From an uncultured Aliiroseovarius sp. (GTDB lineage Bacteria > Pseudomonadota > Alphaproteobacteria > Rhodobacterales > Rhodobacteraceae): 64,000 bases of DNA. The stretch spans positions 434,001 to 498,000 of the forward strand of contig NZ_CANLNB010000002.1 of assembly GCF_947492455.1 (NCBI RefSeq). The letters are read 5' to 3'. Of this stretch, positions 1-10,713 are shown one piece after another (position 1 is the stretch's first letter; each line of letters opens with the position of its first letter). A program made the position numbers and the translations under genes. Under the pieces are notes generated by a model, which saw only the letters and a program-made list of their open reading frames with translations, did no database searches and had not been told where the DNA came from.

Positions 1-1070
1 ACCAGCGCGACCAACGCGTCGGTTGCGTCGGGGCGGCCATGGGCCAGCGCGGCACGGGCCATCTGTTCGGCCCCTTCCGCGTTTTCCAGCACCAGCGCGA
101 CCTGTTCCGCCAGACTGTCCGGCGTCAGCATGCTTTCGGGCAGCAGGATCGCAGCGCCCGCATCCACCAGCCCCCGCGCGTTGGCGGTCTGGTGATCATC
201 TGTGGCGCTTGGCAGAGGGATCAGGATCGACGGGCGACCAATGACCGAGATATCCGCGACGGACGATGCCCCTGCCCGGCTGATCACCAGTTGTGCCTCG
301 GACATCCGGCGCGGGATATCGTTGAAAAAGCTCTGCACGTCGGCGCGGATGCCGTGTTCGGCGTAGAACGCGCTCACCCGCTCCATGTCTTCCTCGCGCG
401 CCTGATGGCTGACCGAGATATGGCGCCGCAGATGCTCTGGCAGGCTGGCCAGCGCAGCAGGCACATGGTCGGACAGCGCACGCGCACCTTGCGAGCCGCC
501 AATGACAAGGATCGACATCGGGTAATCACCGGGCGCGATATAGCCCGCACCCTGACGCGCCATGACAGCGCCGCGGACGGGATTGCCGGTATAGACGCCC
601 TCAACACCGTCAGGCAGATCCGTTGGCCACGTGCCGCAGGCCACGCGGTTCACACGGGTCGCGAAGATCGTGTTTACCCGACCCAACACACCGTTCTGTT
701 CGTGGATCATACGCGGCAGGTTCAGAAGCTTCGCAGCCCCCAAGGCGGGAATGGTCGGGTAGCCACCAAAGCCCACAACGGCCTTTGGACGATCTCGGCG
801 CATCTTCAGGACAGCACCCAACACGCCGGCTCCGATGCGGAACGGCACTACAGCCTTCGCCACGATGCCGCCACGCTGGAAGGTGGCGGAGGAGACTTGC
901 TCGATCTCGACCACATGGGGAAAGCCGCCTGTATAACGCGCACCGCGCGCGTCGGTCGACAGCTTTACCCGCCATCCTTTGCGCAACATTGCTTCCGCCA
1001 GCGCCTGCGCGGGAAACATGTGGCCGCCGGTCCCCCCGGCAGCAATCACAAGAAGCGGTTGGTCCGTCAT
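1..1070 (-). CDS. murG: UDP-N-acetylglucosamine--N-acetylmuramyl-(pentapeptide) pyrophosphoryl-undecaprenol GlcNAc transferase MurG, 3' end truncated by the window edge
   Basis: Not in the supplied ORF track (no stop inside window). Manual reverse-complement translation from the ATG at 1070 gives [35 protein letters not shown], the GGTGGH motif of MurG; lies directly behind ftsW. Confidence 0.93.
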   Translation of the reverse strand, partial: MTDQPLLVIAAGGTGGHMFPAQALAEAMLRKGWRVKLSTDARGARYTGGFPHVVEIEQVSSATFQRGGIVAKAVVPFRIGAGVLGAVLKMRRDRPKAVVGFGGYPTIPALGAAKLLNLPRMIHEQNGVLGRVNTIFATRVNRVACGTWPTDLPDGVEGVYTGNPVRGAVMARQGAGYIAPGDYPMSILVIGGSQGARALSDHVPAALASLPEHLRRHISVSHQAREEDMERVSAFYAEHGIRADVQSFFNDIPRRMSEAQLVISRAGASSVADISVIGRPSILIPLPSATDDHQTANARGLVDAGAAILLPESMLTPDSLAEQVALVLENAEGAEQMARAALAHGRPDATDALVAL

Positions 1071-2239
1071 TATCTGCCCTGCCTGTTCGCAAATACGTCC
1101 TGCATCCGGCCCTGCGGCCGCGTGCGGGTAAAGGCCAAAAGCATGCCAAGTGCAATACCCCCAGCAATCAAAGACGAGCCGCCATAGCTGACAAATGGTA
1201 AGGTCATGCCTTTCGCGGGCAGAAGGCGCACGGCCACACCCATGTTGATCAGCGCCTGCACGCCGAACATGGCAGCAAGGCCCGAGCCTGCCAAACGGAT
1301 AAACGTATTCCGCTCGCGGATCAGGCGCAGGAAGCTGCGGACCACGATGGTTGCGTAAAGCGCAATGATGATCAGAACCAGAAGCAGGCCGTATTCTTCG
1401 GCCGCGACGGCGATGATGAAATCGGTATGCGCGTCAGGTAGCGACCACTTCACCTGCCCTTCGCCTACGCCAACACCAAAGAAACCGCCCTCGCGGATGG
1501 CGTTGGTGGCATAGCCCAGCTGGGTGGTCGGATCGACCTCGGGGTTCAGGAAGCCGTCGATGCGGCGCGCGAAGTGTTGCGAGTTGTGATAGGCAAACGT
1601 ACCGCCAAGAACGACCAACCCAGCGGCCCCCACCAGCAACAGGATCGGCGCACCCGCCAGGAAGTACATCACGCCCCAGCCAAACAGGATCAGCGCCGAT
1701 TGGCCAAAGTCCGGCTGCATCGCCAGGAACAGCACGATCACCGTGACCAAACCTGCGGACATGGCGCGTCCGGGCGGGCCGTTGATTTCCTGACTGGCCG
1801 CCATCAGCCACGCGGCAACGACCACGAAACCGGGTTTCAGGAACTCCGACGGCTGGACCGAGGCAAAGCCCAGCGAATACCAGCGCGTGGCGCCCTTGCC
1901 GAAATCCGTGCCCAGCACCGGCAGCAGCATCACCGCGACCATCGCCACCAGAAACCCAAGCACACCCAGACGGCGCACCATCTGCGGGGTCATCAGCGTG
2001 AAGGCGAACATGGTCATCAGGGCCATCACCCCGAAGATCAATTGACGTTCGACATAGTGGAAATAGCCCAGCCCGTTGCGTTCGGCCAAGGGGGGCGAAG
2101 CCGCCAACCCAAGAAGAATGCCGATGCCGAAAAGGATCAAGATGCACGAGACCGACCACTTGTCGATCGTGCGCCACCAACGGGGAAGAATGGGGTCGCC
2201 GCTTTGTGCGGGGACCGCGCCATACACCATTTCAGTCAT
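1070..2239 (-). CDS. ftsW: Peptidoglycan glycosyltransferase FtsW (SEDS family)
   Basis: 389 aa polytopic protein with SEDS-type motifs ([31 protein letters not shown]); stop overlaps the murG start by 1 nt. Confidence 0.95.
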   Translation of the reverse strand: MTEMVYGAVPAQSGDPILPRWWRTIDKWSVSCILILFGIGILLGLAASPPLAERNGLGYFHYVERQLIFGVMALMTMFAFTLMTPQMVRRLGVLGFLVAMVAVMLLPVLGTDFGKGATRWYSLGFASVQPSEFLKPGFVVVAAWLMAASQEINGPPGRAMSAGLVTVIVLFLAMQPDFGQSALILFGWGVMYFLAGAPILLLVGAAGLVVLGGTFAYHNSQHFARRIDGFLNPEVDPTTQLGYATNAIREGGFFGVGVGEGQVKWSLPDAHTDFIIAVAAEEYGLLLVLIIIALYATIVVRSFLRLIRERNTFIRLAGSGLAAMFGVQALINMGVAVRLLPAKGMTLPFVSYGGSSLIAGGIALGMLLAFTRTRPQGRMQDVFANRQGR

Positions 2240-2422
2240 GAATAACCGCCTGCAATTTACCTGTACCGCTCGTTATATCCGGCCCGTCCCTTTGCGGGTT
2301 ATTGGTGCCGGTGTCTGTGCCTTTGCCTGTGGCCCCGTCTTGTGCGAGGTCTTGCGGCAAGAGTAGGTCAGTTTCACTAATAATTCCAGTGATTTTCCGC
2401 GGACCAAGAGGCCCATCGGCAA

Positions 2423-3340
2423 TCACCCGCTTGAAGACTGGGCCGCGCGGGATTTTGCGCGGTCCTTGCCCAAACGCGCCTCGCGCCAGATGATCACCAA
2501 CCCGGCGGAAATCACGATCCCCGCCCCTAACAGGGTTTGCGCGGTGGGCAGGTCTCCGAAAATGAGATAACCGAAGGCCAGCGCAAAGATCATCGAAGAG
2601 TAGTCAAACGGTGCAATGGTCGAGGCTTCGGCATGGGTATAGGCGGTGGTCAGCATCAGCTGCCCGACACCTCCGGCTAGCCCCGCCGCCAAAAGCAGCG
2701 CGAACTCGGGTCCCGTGGGCCAGACCCAGCCGAAGGGCAGGGTCAGCAACGACAGGGCAATCGCTGTAAAAGATGCATAGATCACCACGGTCGAGGGCGG
2801 ATCCACCCCCACCAGCTTGCGCACGAGGATCTTGGCCGTCGCGATGAAACAGGCCGCCGCCAAGGCCAGCATCGCCCCGAAGGCCCGCAGGTCATCGCCT
2901 GCGCCCCAGCCCTGAAGCTGCGGCCACATGACGATCAGCACGCCGAACAGACCTGCCAGCACCGCCCCGATCCGCACCATGCGCACCTGTTCACCCAGAA
3001 AAATCGCGGCAAGGATCACCGTAATGATCGGCGACGCGTAGAGGATCGCTGTAATGTCGGGCAGCGACAGATAGGCAACGGCGGTAAAGTTCAGCCCCAT
3101 CGCCATCACGCCCACCGTACCCCGGCTGACATGGCCCCACAGCTGCTGGGTGCGCAGCGCTGAATGCAAGCGCCCTTCGTATGCCAGCCACGCGGCGATC
3201 ACCGGCAAGGCTAAGACCGAGCGGAAGAAGACGATTTCGCCGGGCGGCAGGTGGCCAGACGCGGCCTTGATCATGGCCTGCATGGACATGAAGAACGCTA
3301 CCGATCCGAGCTTAAGGGCTATGCCGCGATTTTGGGTCAT
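2423..3340 (-). CDS. EamA/DMT-family transporter
   Basis: 305 aa, about 10 hydrophobic segments, EamA-like pattern (PDITAILYASPIITVILAAIFLGEQV). Confidence 0.85.
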   Translation of the reverse strand: MTQNRGIALKLGSVAFFMSMQAMIKAASGHLPPGEIVFFRSVLALPVIAAWLAYEGRLHSALRTQQLWGHVSRGTVGVMAMGLNFTAVAYLSLPDITAILYASPIITVILAAIFLGEQVRMVRIGAVLAGLFGVLIVMWPQLQGWGAGDDLRAFGAMLALAAACFIATAKILVRKLVGVDPPSTVVIYASFTAIALSLLTLPFGWVWPTGPEFALLLAAGLAGGVGQLMLTTAYTHAEASTIAPFDYSSMIFALAFGYLIFGDLPTAQTLLGAGIVISAGLVIIWREARLGKDRAKSRAAQSSSG

Positions 3341-3424
3341 ACCCTCGCATACGCGCTTGGATGGCGGGTTGAAAGGGAAACCATCGCGCGCGCCGGATCG
3401 TAGTATGGCAGACGGCCTTGCCCG

Positions 3425-3441
3425 ATCCCCCCCGGGGGGAT
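3425..3441. promoter_or_regulatory. Candidate RcnR/CsoR-type G/C-tract operator (ATCCCCCC-C-GGGGGGAT)
   Basis: Perfect 8-bp arms around one central base, 11 bp upstream of the FrmR/RcnR-family start codon. Confidence 0.6.
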
Positions 3442-3452
3442 ACGATCAAGGT

Positions 3453-3710
3453 ATGGAACACGCACATACCCATGCCAGCCACCCGAAAATCTCGGCCCGC
3501 TTGAAACGTGCCGATGGACATCTGCGCTCGGTGATCGAAATGATCGAGCAAGGCCGCCCCTGCGTCGAACTTGCCCAGCAATTACAAGCAGTTGAAAGCG
3601 CCATTCGCAACGCGAAGCAGGCGTTGATCCATGATCATTTGGATCATTGCTTGGGGGACGAGACCTCGGCTGCGGTCGCCGAGCTGAAAGCGATCACCCG
3701 GTATTTGTGA
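3453..3710 (+). CDS. Metal-sensing transcriptional repressor, FrmR/RcnR/CsoR family (NreA/DmeR-like)
   Basis: 85 aa: MEHAHTHASHPKISARLKRADGHLRSVIEMIEQGRPCVELAQQLQAVESAIRNAKQALIHDHLDHC; conserved Cys and His, His-rich N-terminus. Confidence 0.9.
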   Translation: MEHAHTHASHPKISARLKRADGHLRSVIEMIEQGRPCVELAQQLQAVESAIRNAKQALIHDHLDHCLGDETSAAVAELKAITRYL

Positions 3711-3717
3711 GGCGACG

Positions 3718-5037
3718 ATGTTCGAGGTCCTTGGCAACCGCACCTATCGCAACCTGTTTCTGGCACAGGTCGTCGCCCTGATGGGCACGGGGCTGGCGAC
3801 GGTCGCGCTTGGGCTTCTGGCGTATGATCTGGCAGGCGAAAACGCCGCGCTGGTTCTGGGCACGATTTTCACCATCAAGATGATCGCCTATGTGGGGCTG
3901 GCGCCGATTGCCAGCGCCATGGCGGATCGGGTGAACCGGCGCGTCCTTCTGATCGTGCTGGATCTGGTCCGCGCGTCCGTGGTGCTCTGCCTGCCGTTTG
4001 CGACGACGCTGTGGCAGGTCTATGGGCTGATCTTCGTGCTGCAAGCAGCCTCGGCTGCGTTTACCCCCACTTTTCAGGCCACCATCCCAGACGTTTTGCC
4101 TGATGAAGAACACTATACCAAGGCACTGTCGCTGTCCCGACTGGCCTTTGATCTGGAAAACATCCTGTCGCCGACACTGGCCGCACTGATCCTGACCGCT
4201 GCCAGCTATAGCAGCCTGTTTCTGGGCACCACGCTGGGCTTCGTGGTGTCGGCCCTGATGGTGATGTCCGTGCGCCTGCCCGACCCAAAACCTGCCGCGC
4301 CGCGGGGCTTCTATGACCGCACCACGTTGGGCATCCGCATCTATCTGGCGACACCGCGTCTGCGCGGGCTGTTGGGGCTGAACCTTGCGGTCTCGAGCGC
4401 GGGCGCGATGGTGCTGGTGAACTCGGTCGTGTTGGTGCGCAGCCAGTTGGGGCTTGAAGAAAGCGCCCTCGCCTGGACCATGTTTGCCTTCGGGCTGGGG
4501 AGCATGCTGGCCGCACTCGCCCTGCCCCGCATCCTCCACGTCGCCCCTGAACGTCCCCTGATGCTGGGCGGCGCGGGGCTAATGGCCGCCACCCTCATCA
4601 GCCTTAGCACCGTGATCGCGGTCTGGGGGCTAAGTTGGCCCACTCTGTTGATCGCATGGACCGTAATTGGGGTAGGATATTCGACCGTCCTGACGCCCTC
4701 GGGGCGCCTCTTGGCCCGCTCGGCCCATGCCGAGGACCGCCCGGCGATCTTTGCCGCCCAGTTCGCCCTGTCCCATGCCTGCTGGCTGGTGACCTATCCG
4801 CTGTCAGGCTGGCTTATGACCGCATTCGGGACTGTACCAGCCCTGCTGATCCTCGCCGCGCTTGCCCTCATCGGGATCAGCGCCGCCCTGCGTTTCTGGC
4901 CCGCAGACGACCCGGTCGAGGTCGCCCATACTCACGACAACCTGCCCTTAAACCACCCGCATCTGAAAGGGCACCGGCGCCACACCCATGCGCTTGTGAT
5001 TGACGACGCGCACCCGCAATGGGACTCGCACTTCTAA
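3718..5037 (+). CDS. MFS transporter with His-rich C-terminal tail, NreB-like Ni/Co exporter candidate
   Basis: 439 aa MFS protein; tail VEVAHTHDNLPLNHPHLKGHRRHTHALVIDDAHPQWDSHF; 7 nt after the metal-sensor gene. Confidence 0.8.
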   Translation: MFEVLGNRTYRNLFLAQVVALMGTGLATVALGLLAYDLAGENAALVLGTIFTIKMIAYVGLAPIASAMADRVNRRVLLIVLDLVRASVVLCLPFATTLWQVYGLIFVLQAASAAFTPTFQATIPDVLPDEEHYTKALSLSRLAFDLENILSPTLAALILTAASYSSLFLGTTLGFVVSALMVMSVRLPDPKPAAPRGFYDRTTLGIRIYLATPRLRGLLGLNLAVSSAGAMVLVNSVVLVRSQLGLEESALAWTMFAFGLGSMLAALALPRILHVAPERPLMLGGAGLMAATLISLSTVIAVWGLSWPTLLIAWTVIGVGYSTVLTPSGRLLARSAHAEDRPAIFAAQFALSHACWLVTYPLSGWLMTAFGTVPALLILAALALIGISAALRFWPADDPVEVAHTHDNLPLNHPHLKGHRRHTHALVIDDAHPQWDSHF

Positions 5038-5052
5038 GCCCCGCCTTGCCTG

Positions 5053-5616
5053 TCAGAAATACAGAACCCAGCTGCGCAGGGTGTTCACCTCGAGCATCAA
5101 AAGGGCAAAGAAGGCCAGACGCCATCCCCAAGGTGCGTGTCTGCGCCACAAGACCACCACACATACCAAGGTGATCAGCGCCAGAATGGGGCCAATCCAC
5201 AGCGCGTGGTGCCCACTGTCCCAATAGCTGAACGGGCTTTCAAAGACCCAATCGCTGAGCGGCCAGAAATGCGCGCGTCCATCGTCGTGGTGGAGCAGGA
5301 AGTCCGATCCGATATGCACCAGCCCCGACCCGGCAAAGGCCGTCAGCGCGCCCGAGGTCAGATAGAGGCCCAGCCCCAGCACTGCGCCCCACAGGATGAA
5401 AGAGTTGTCGACGGCAAAGATCCCTTGCCACGCGTCCGAAAAGTAGAGCTGGTTGAAGATCACACTTTCTGGGATCTGCTGCACGAACATCGCCCAGAAC
5501 ACCAGAAGATAGAGCGACAGATCGGGCAGGATCCCGCCCCCGATTGCCGCCCACATGGTCTTGCGGTCGTGTCCAAAGGCGGCAGCGCCAACGATCAGAT
5601 GTGCAGGCGTGTTCAT
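5053..5616 (-). CDS. Integral membrane protein, YdjM/metal-dependent-hydrolase-like
   Basis: 187 aa, N-terminal MNTPAHLIVGAAAFG, HHDDGRAHFWPLSD and conserved His residues typical of this membrane family. Confidence 0.6.
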   Translation of the reverse strand: MNTPAHLIVGAAAFGHDRKTMWAAIGGGILPDLSLYLLVFWAMFVQQIPESVIFNQLYFSDAWQGIFAVDNSFILWGAVLGLGLYLTSGALTAFAGSGLVHIGSDFLLHHDDGRAHFWPLSDWVFESPFSYWDSGHHALWIGPILALITLVCVVVLWRRHAPWGWRLAFFALLMLEVNTLRSWVLYF

Positions 5617-5667
5617 CAGGAAGTCCTACTGTTCGCCCGCCAACAGTGACAGGAAATCCCCCCGCAC

Positions 5668-5698
5668 AAAAGCAAAACGCCCCCGGATCGGGGGCGCT
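5668..5698 (-). terminator. Rho-independent terminator downstream of pntB
   Basis: GCGCCCCCGATCCGGGGGCG followed by TTTTGCTTTT on the minus strand. Confidence 0.7.
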
Positions 5699-5717
5699 TC
5701 ACGTGATTTTGAGCGTC

Positions 5718-7163
5718 TTACTGGATCAGCGTCAGCAGCGTATCCAGCGACTGTTTGGCGTCGCCATAGAACATGCGAGTGTTCTCTTTGAAGAACAGCG
5801 GGTTCTCGATGCCCGAGTAACCTGCACCCTGACCACGTTTCGACACGAAGACCTGCTTGGCCTTCCAGCATTCCAGAACCGGCATACCGGCGATGGGGCT
5901 GTTCGGGTCGTCCTGAGCGGCCGGGTTCACGATGTCGTTCGAGCCGATGACGATGGCGACATCCGTTTCCGGGAAGTCGTCGTTGATCTCGTCCATCTCC
6001 AGCACGATGTCGTAAGGCACTTTGGCTTCCGCCAGCAGCACGTTCATGTGACCGGGCAGACGGCCTGCAACCGGGTGGATTGCGAAGCGGACATTCTTGC
6101 CCTTGGCACGCAGACGACGGGTCAGCTCGGCCACGTTCTGCTGGGCTTGCGCCACAGCCATACCGTAACCGGGGATGATGACCACACTGTCGGCTTCCTC
6201 AAGCGACGCGGCCACACCATCGGCGTCGATGGCGATCTGCTCGCCTTCGATTTCCATGGCCGGGCCGTCCGAGCCGCCACCAAAGCCGCCCAGAATAACG
6301 CTGATGAACGAGCGGTTCATCGCCTTACACATGATGTAGGACAGGATCGCACCCGACGAACCAACCAGCGCGCCCACAACGATCAGAAGGTCGTTGCCAA
6401 GCGAGAAGCCGATGGCAGCCGCGGCCCAGCCCGAGTAGCTGTTCAGCATCGACACAACCACCGGCATGTCGGCGCCGCCGATGCCCATGATCAGGTGATA
6501 GCCGATGAACAGAGCAGCGACAGTCAGGATGATCAGCGGCAGGAAGGATGCGGTGTTCAGGTACCAAATCAGGCAGATGACCGAGAGCGCAGCCGCGCCC
6601 GCGTTCAGCATGTGACCGCCCGGCAGCTTTTCAGCCGACGAGGTTACTTTGCCCGACAGTTTGCCGTAAGCGATCACCGAGCCGGTGAAGGTCACGGCAC
6701 CGATCCAGACGCCCAGCGACAGCTCAACCAACAGGATGTTGATCTCGACCGCCGATTTCTTGGCAATCAGTTGACCGAAGCTGCCCAGCTCTTTCACGGC
6801 ATCTTTGCCGATGGCCAGAGCTTCTGCGGCGTTGCCGATTTCAAAGTGGGCGTTGAAGCCAACGAACACAGCGGCCAGACCGACCAGCGCGTGCATGCCA
6901 GCCACCAGTTCCGGCATCTGTGTCATTTCGACCTTGGATGCCAGCTGATAGCCAATGACGCCGCCTGCTGCGATCAGCGGGATCGACAGCCACCACAGAC
7001 CGGCACCGGGGCCGATCAGGGTTGCAGCCACCGCCAGCGCCATGCCGACAATGCCATACCATACCGCGCGTTTCGCGCTTTCCTGTCCCGACAGACCGCC
7101 AAGGGAGAGGATGAACAGAACTGCTGCAACAACATATGCAGCCGTGGTGAAACCAAATTCCAT
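5718..7163 (-). CDS. pntB: NAD(P) transhydrogenase subunit beta
   Basis: 481 aa; [36 protein letters not shown] and [16 protein letters not shown] are PntB signatures. Confidence 0.97.
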   Translation of the reverse strand: MEFGFTTAAYVVAAVLFILSLGGLSGQESAKRAVWYGIVGMALAVAATLIGPGAGLWWLSIPLIAAGGVIGYQLASKVEMTQMPELVAGMHALVGLAAVFVGFNAHFEIGNAAEALAIGKDAVKELGSFGQLIAKKSAVEINILLVELSLGVWIGAVTFTGSVIAYGKLSGKVTSSAEKLPGGHMLNAGAAALSVICLIWYLNTASFLPLIILTVAALFIGYHLIMGIGGADMPVVVSMLNSYSGWAAAAIGFSLGNDLLIVVGALVGSSGAILSYIMCKAMNRSFISVILGGFGGGSDGPAMEIEGEQIAIDADGVAASLEEADSVVIIPGYGMAVAQAQQNVAELTRRLRAKGKNVRFAIHPVAGRLPGHMNVLLAEAKVPYDIVLEMDEINDDFPETDVAIVIGSNDIVNPAAQDDPNSPIAGMPVLECWKAKQVFVSKRGQGAGYSGIENPLFFKENTRMFYGDAKQSLDTLLTLIQ

Positions 7164-7176
7164 GATCTCTACCCCC

Positions 7177-8748
7177 TTACGATTTCTGGAACATGGCGAG
7201 CATGCGCCGTGTCACGAGGAAGCCGCCGAAAATGTTGATCCCGGCCATAAAGACCGAAGCTGCGGCCAACAGGATGACCAGGAACGAGCCCGATCCGATC
7301 TGCATGAGCGCACCCAGGATGATGATCGACGAAATGGCGTTGGTCACAGCCATCAGCGGTGTGTGCAGCGAGTGCGAGACGTTCCAGATCACCTGGAAGC
7401 CCACAAACACGGCCAGCACAAACACGATGAAGTGCTGCATGAAGCTGGCAGGGGCATAGAGACCGGCTAGCAGCATCAGACCACCACCAACCGCCAGCAG
7501 GGTCACCTGCTGTTTGGTCTGCGCTTTGAACGCGGCAGCTTCTTGTGCTTTGATCTCTTCCGGCGTCAGTTCCTTGACCTCGGCCTTCGGCTGGGCCGCG
7601 ATGGCCTGCACTTTCGGCGGGGGCGGCGGGAAGGTGATCTCGCCCTGATGGGTCACGGTCGCGCCACGGATCACGTCATCTTCCATGTCATGATTGACCA
7701 CACCGTCTTTTTCCGGTGTCAGGTCCGTCATCATGTGACGGATGTTGTTGGCATAAAGCGACGACGACTGGGCTGCCATACGCGACGGGAAGTCGGTATA
7801 GCCGATGATGGTCACGCCATTGTCGGTCACGACCTTCTCGTCCATCACGGTGCCTTCGGCGTTCCCGCCTTTTTCGGCCGCAAGGTCAACAATGACCGAG
7901 CCCGGCTTCATCGCGTCGATCATGTCTTTAAGCCAAAGCTTCGGAGCTTCGCGGTTGGGGATCAGCGCGGTGGTGATGACGATGTCCACTTCCGGGGCCA
8001 GTTCACGGAACTTGGCCAGCTGAGCTTCGCGGAATTCCGGCGAGGACACAGCGGCGTAACCACCGGTGGCGGCACCATCCTGCTGCTCTTCTTCGAAGTC
8101 CAGATAGACGAACTCGGCGCCCATGGATTCGACCTGTTCAGCCACTTCCGGGCGTACGTCGAACGCATAGGTAATCGCACCCAGCGAGGTCGAGGTACCA
8201 ATGGCGGCCAGACCAGCAACACCAGCACCGACAACCAGCACCTTGGCAGGCGGAACCTTACCAGCGGCGGTCACCTGACCGGTGAAGAAACGGCCAAAGT
8301 TGTTACCGGCTTCGATCACGGCACGGTAGCCAGCGATGTTTGCCATCGAGGACAGCGCGTCCATTTTCTGCGCACGCGAGATACGCGGCACCATTTCCAT
8401 GGCAATGACGCTTGCGCCGGACTTCTTGGCTTTCTCAAGCCCGTCCTCGTTGCCGCCCGGATTGAAGAAGCTGATCAGCGTCTTGTCCGCGGTCAGGCGC
8501 TTCAGCTCGGTATCGTTCGGCTGACGCACTTTCGCAATGATGTCTGCAGCTTTCCAAAGCGCGGCTGCGGTCTTTACGACCTCGACACCTGCTTCTTTAT
8601 ATACCGCATCCGAGAAACCAGCAGCCTCACCTGCCTTGGTTTCGATCACGCAGTCATAGCCCAGCTTTTGCAGCATCTTGGCGCTTTCCGGTGTCATTGC
8701 GACCCGGTTTTCGCCCTCAAATACTTCCTTGGGTACACCGATTTTCAC
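7177..8748 (-). CDS. pntA: NAD(P) transhydrogenase subunit alpha
   Basis: Starts at GTG (8748): [32 protein letters not shown], with GAAGGAAGAG ribosome-binding site just upstream; the track ORF extends 81 nt too far to 8829. Confidence 0.96.
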   Translation of the reverse strand: MKIGVPKEVFEGENRVAMTPESAKMLQKLGYDCVIETKAGEAAGFSDAVYKEAGVEVVKTAAALWKAADIIAKVRQPNDTELKRLTADKTLISFFNPGGNEDGLEKAKKSGASVIAMEMVPRISRAQKMDALSSMANIAGYRAVIEAGNNFGRFFTGQVTAAGKVPPAKVLVVGAGVAGLAAIGTSTSLGAITYAFDVRPEVAEQVESMGAEFVYLDFEEEQQDGAATGGYAAVSSPEFREAQLAKFRELAPEVDIVITTALIPNREAPKLWLKDMIDAMKPGSVIVDLAAEKGGNAEGTVMDEKVVTDNGVTIIGYTDFPSRMAAQSSSLYANNIRHMMTDLTPEKDGVVNHDMEDDVIRGATVTHQGEITFPPPPPKVQAIAAQPKAEVKELTPEEIKAQEAAAFKAQTKQQVTLLAVGGGLMLLAGLYAPASFMQHFIVFVLAVFVGFQVIWNVSHSLHTPLMAVTNAISSIIILGALMQIGSGSFLVILLAAASVFMAGINIFGGFLVTRRMLAMFQKS

Positions 8749-8924
8749 AGTCTCTTCCTTCTCCCGTCGTGTGCCGAACGAGGGGTCATCCCTCGGCCCC
8801 GGCGGTTTCATGGCGCATTCTATACGCATCCGCTGCGCAAGAAGCTATCGTTTCAGCGATCATTGCGACAATATTATTTCAATACGCGACAGCACGTCGC
8901 GGCGCAATGCCGCTTTGCAGCAAT

Positions 8925-9383
8925 TTATAGCCAGCGACGCACGGTCGCGGCCCAGTTTTTGAACTCATCGCCAAAAATGGCGGTCAGTCCTTCCTCTTCT
9001 CCTATGATGAAGCGCGTCGTGATGATTCTTGTGAAGATGGGCACCAGGATCAGCGCAGGCAGCACGTCCCAGCGCAGGATCAGCCCGCCCAAGACCAGCG
9101 CATCGCCCAGATAGATCGGATTGCGGGTCAGGCGATAAATGCCGTTTTGCAGAAAAGCAGTTGGCGTTTGTCGCGGGATGATCGTGGTGCGTGCGCGCAG
9201 AAATTCCCATACGGCCAAACCCATTACCCCCAGCCCGACCGCAACCAGTCCGTTTCCCAGCCAGCGCGTCCAGCCCAGATCAAAGCCTAGCCCCGGAACA
9301 AAACGATCCACCCCGAAGGCCGCAGCGGCCATCGCGATCAACCAGATCGGGGGGAGATCAACAAGGCGGAGCAGTCGGGACAT
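8925..9383 (-). CDS. Isoprenylcysteine carboxyl methyltransferase / PEMT-like membrane methyltransferase
   Basis: GIYRLTRNPIYLGDALVLGG and GEEEGLTAIFGDEFKNW motifs; likely start MSRLLRLVDLPP at 9383. Confidence 0.8.
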   Translation of the reverse strand: MSRLLRLVDLPPIWLIAMAAAAFGVDRFVPGLGFDLGWTRWLGNGLVAVGLGVMGLAVWEFLRARTTIIPRQTPTAFLQNGIYRLTRNPIYLGDALVLGGLILRWDVLPALILVPIFTRIITTRFIIGEEEGLTAIFGDEFKNWAATVRRWL

Positions 9384-9392
9384 GGAACCAGT

Positions 9393-9420
9393 AAAAAAAG
9401 GGCAGCGTTCCTGCCCTTGT
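9393..9420 (-). terminator. Rho-independent terminator after the pirin gene
   Basis: Minus strand ACAAGGGCAGGAACGCTGCCCTTTTTTT. Confidence 0.75.
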
Positions 9421-9479
9421 AACAATTCGTCAGATTTATGCAATGACCGACGCAATGAAAACGGATTGCGACATTTCCG

Positions 9480-10391
9480 CTAGTGCGCGGGCTTGATAAA
9501 AGTCCCGTTACGCAGGTCGCTCATGGCTTGGCGCAGCTCGTCTTTCGTGTTCATCACAATAGGTCCATGCCACGCGACGGGTTCGCGGATCGGAGCGCCC
9601 GCGACCAGAAGGAAGCGGATCCCCTCGGGCCCGGCCTGCACGCGCACCTCGTCGCCCGCACCAAAGCGGATCACGGTGCGGTTGCCAGACAGGTCGCGGA
9701 TGTTGACCTCTTGGCCCATCACCTCTTTCTCAAGCAGCACGCCCTGAGGGGCGGCGGCGTCGGCAAACGCCCCTGCCCCTTCAAACACATAGGCAAAGGC
9801 CTGACGGCGCGTATCGACCGGCAGTGTCTTGGTGACCCCTGCAGGCACGCTGACATCCAGGTAAAGCGGATCCGCCGCGATGCCATCGACCGGACCGGAG
9901 CGGCCCCAGAAATCGCCCACGATCACGCGCACCTTGGTGCCGTCGTCCTCTTCAATCACCGGGATCTCGACCGAAGGCACATCCTGATAGTTCGGCGCCG
10001 TCATCTTCAGATCACGCGGCAGGTTGGCCCAAAGCTGAAACCCGTGCATCTGCCCCTTGGCGTTCGCGATGGGCATTTCCTGATGCATGATGCCAGATCC
10101 GGCGGTCATCCACTGAATGTCGCCCGCGCCCAAACGGCCCGTGTTGCCAAGGCTGTCCTCATGCTCGACCTCGCCGGCCAGAACATAGGTAATGGTCTCG
10201 ATGCCGCGATGAGGGTGCCACGGGAAGCCCTTTTCGGACAGGCGCGGGTCGTCATTGCGAAAATCATCAAACAGCAGGAACGGGTCATAGGCCTTTGGAT
10301 CGTGGAACCCAAAGGCGCGGTGCAGATGCACCCCGGCGCCTTCCAGCGTGGGCTTGGATTGATCAGCAGAGAGAACTGGGCGAATGGACAT
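9480..10391 (-). CDS. Pirin family protein
   Basis: MSIRPVLSADQSKPTLEGAGVHLHRAFG...FPWHPHRGIETITYVLAGEVEHEDSLGNTGRLGAGDIQWMTAGSGIMHQE; N-terminal pirin metal-site histidines. Confidence 0.93.
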   Translation of the reverse strand: MSIRPVLSADQSKPTLEGAGVHLHRAFGFHDPKAYDPFLLFDDFRNDDPRLSEKGFPWHPHRGIETITYVLAGEVEHEDSLGNTGRLGAGDIQWMTAGSGIMHQEMPIANAKGQMHGFQLWANLPRDLKMTAPNYQDVPSVEIPVIEEDDGTKVRVIVGDFWGRSGPVDGIAADPLYLDVSVPAGVTKTLPVDTRRQAFAYVFEGAGAFADAAAPQGVLLEKEVMGQEVNIRDLSGNRTVIRFGAGDEVRVQAGPEGIRFLLVAGAPIREPVAWHGPIVMNTKDELRQAMSDLRNGTFIKPAH

Positions 10392-10713
10392 GGGAACCTC
10401 GCTTCCTTGACTGTGTGTCTGCCTAGAAGCTAGTGATCCGCGCCCCTCCGCACAACACGCACAGCTGAACAGGGATGCGTTCAAAAATGCACAGAGTTGT
10501 GCGATGAAATTCTTAAGATACAAGGTGGGATGGCGTTACGCACATGCCACTTTTGAAACAGAAAACACCCCTTCATAACATGACCATTCGGTCGGGTATG
10601 TTAGGGGTGGTACTTTGATCAGATCTTCCTAACCTCTGTGTCGTAATGTCGCAAAGCAATGCGATTCTGCGGCATCGCAGCAAAACAATGCAAAACCTGT
10701 ACAGAGGTACAAA

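Noticed and set aside
39-1187. 382-aa plus-strand ORF at the window start
   Set aside because: Shadow of murG, whose minus-strand frame gives a clear MurG protein.
5544-9114. Large plus-strand ORFs (564 and 523 aa) over pntB and pntA
   Set aside because: Antisense shadows of pntBA; no domain signatures.
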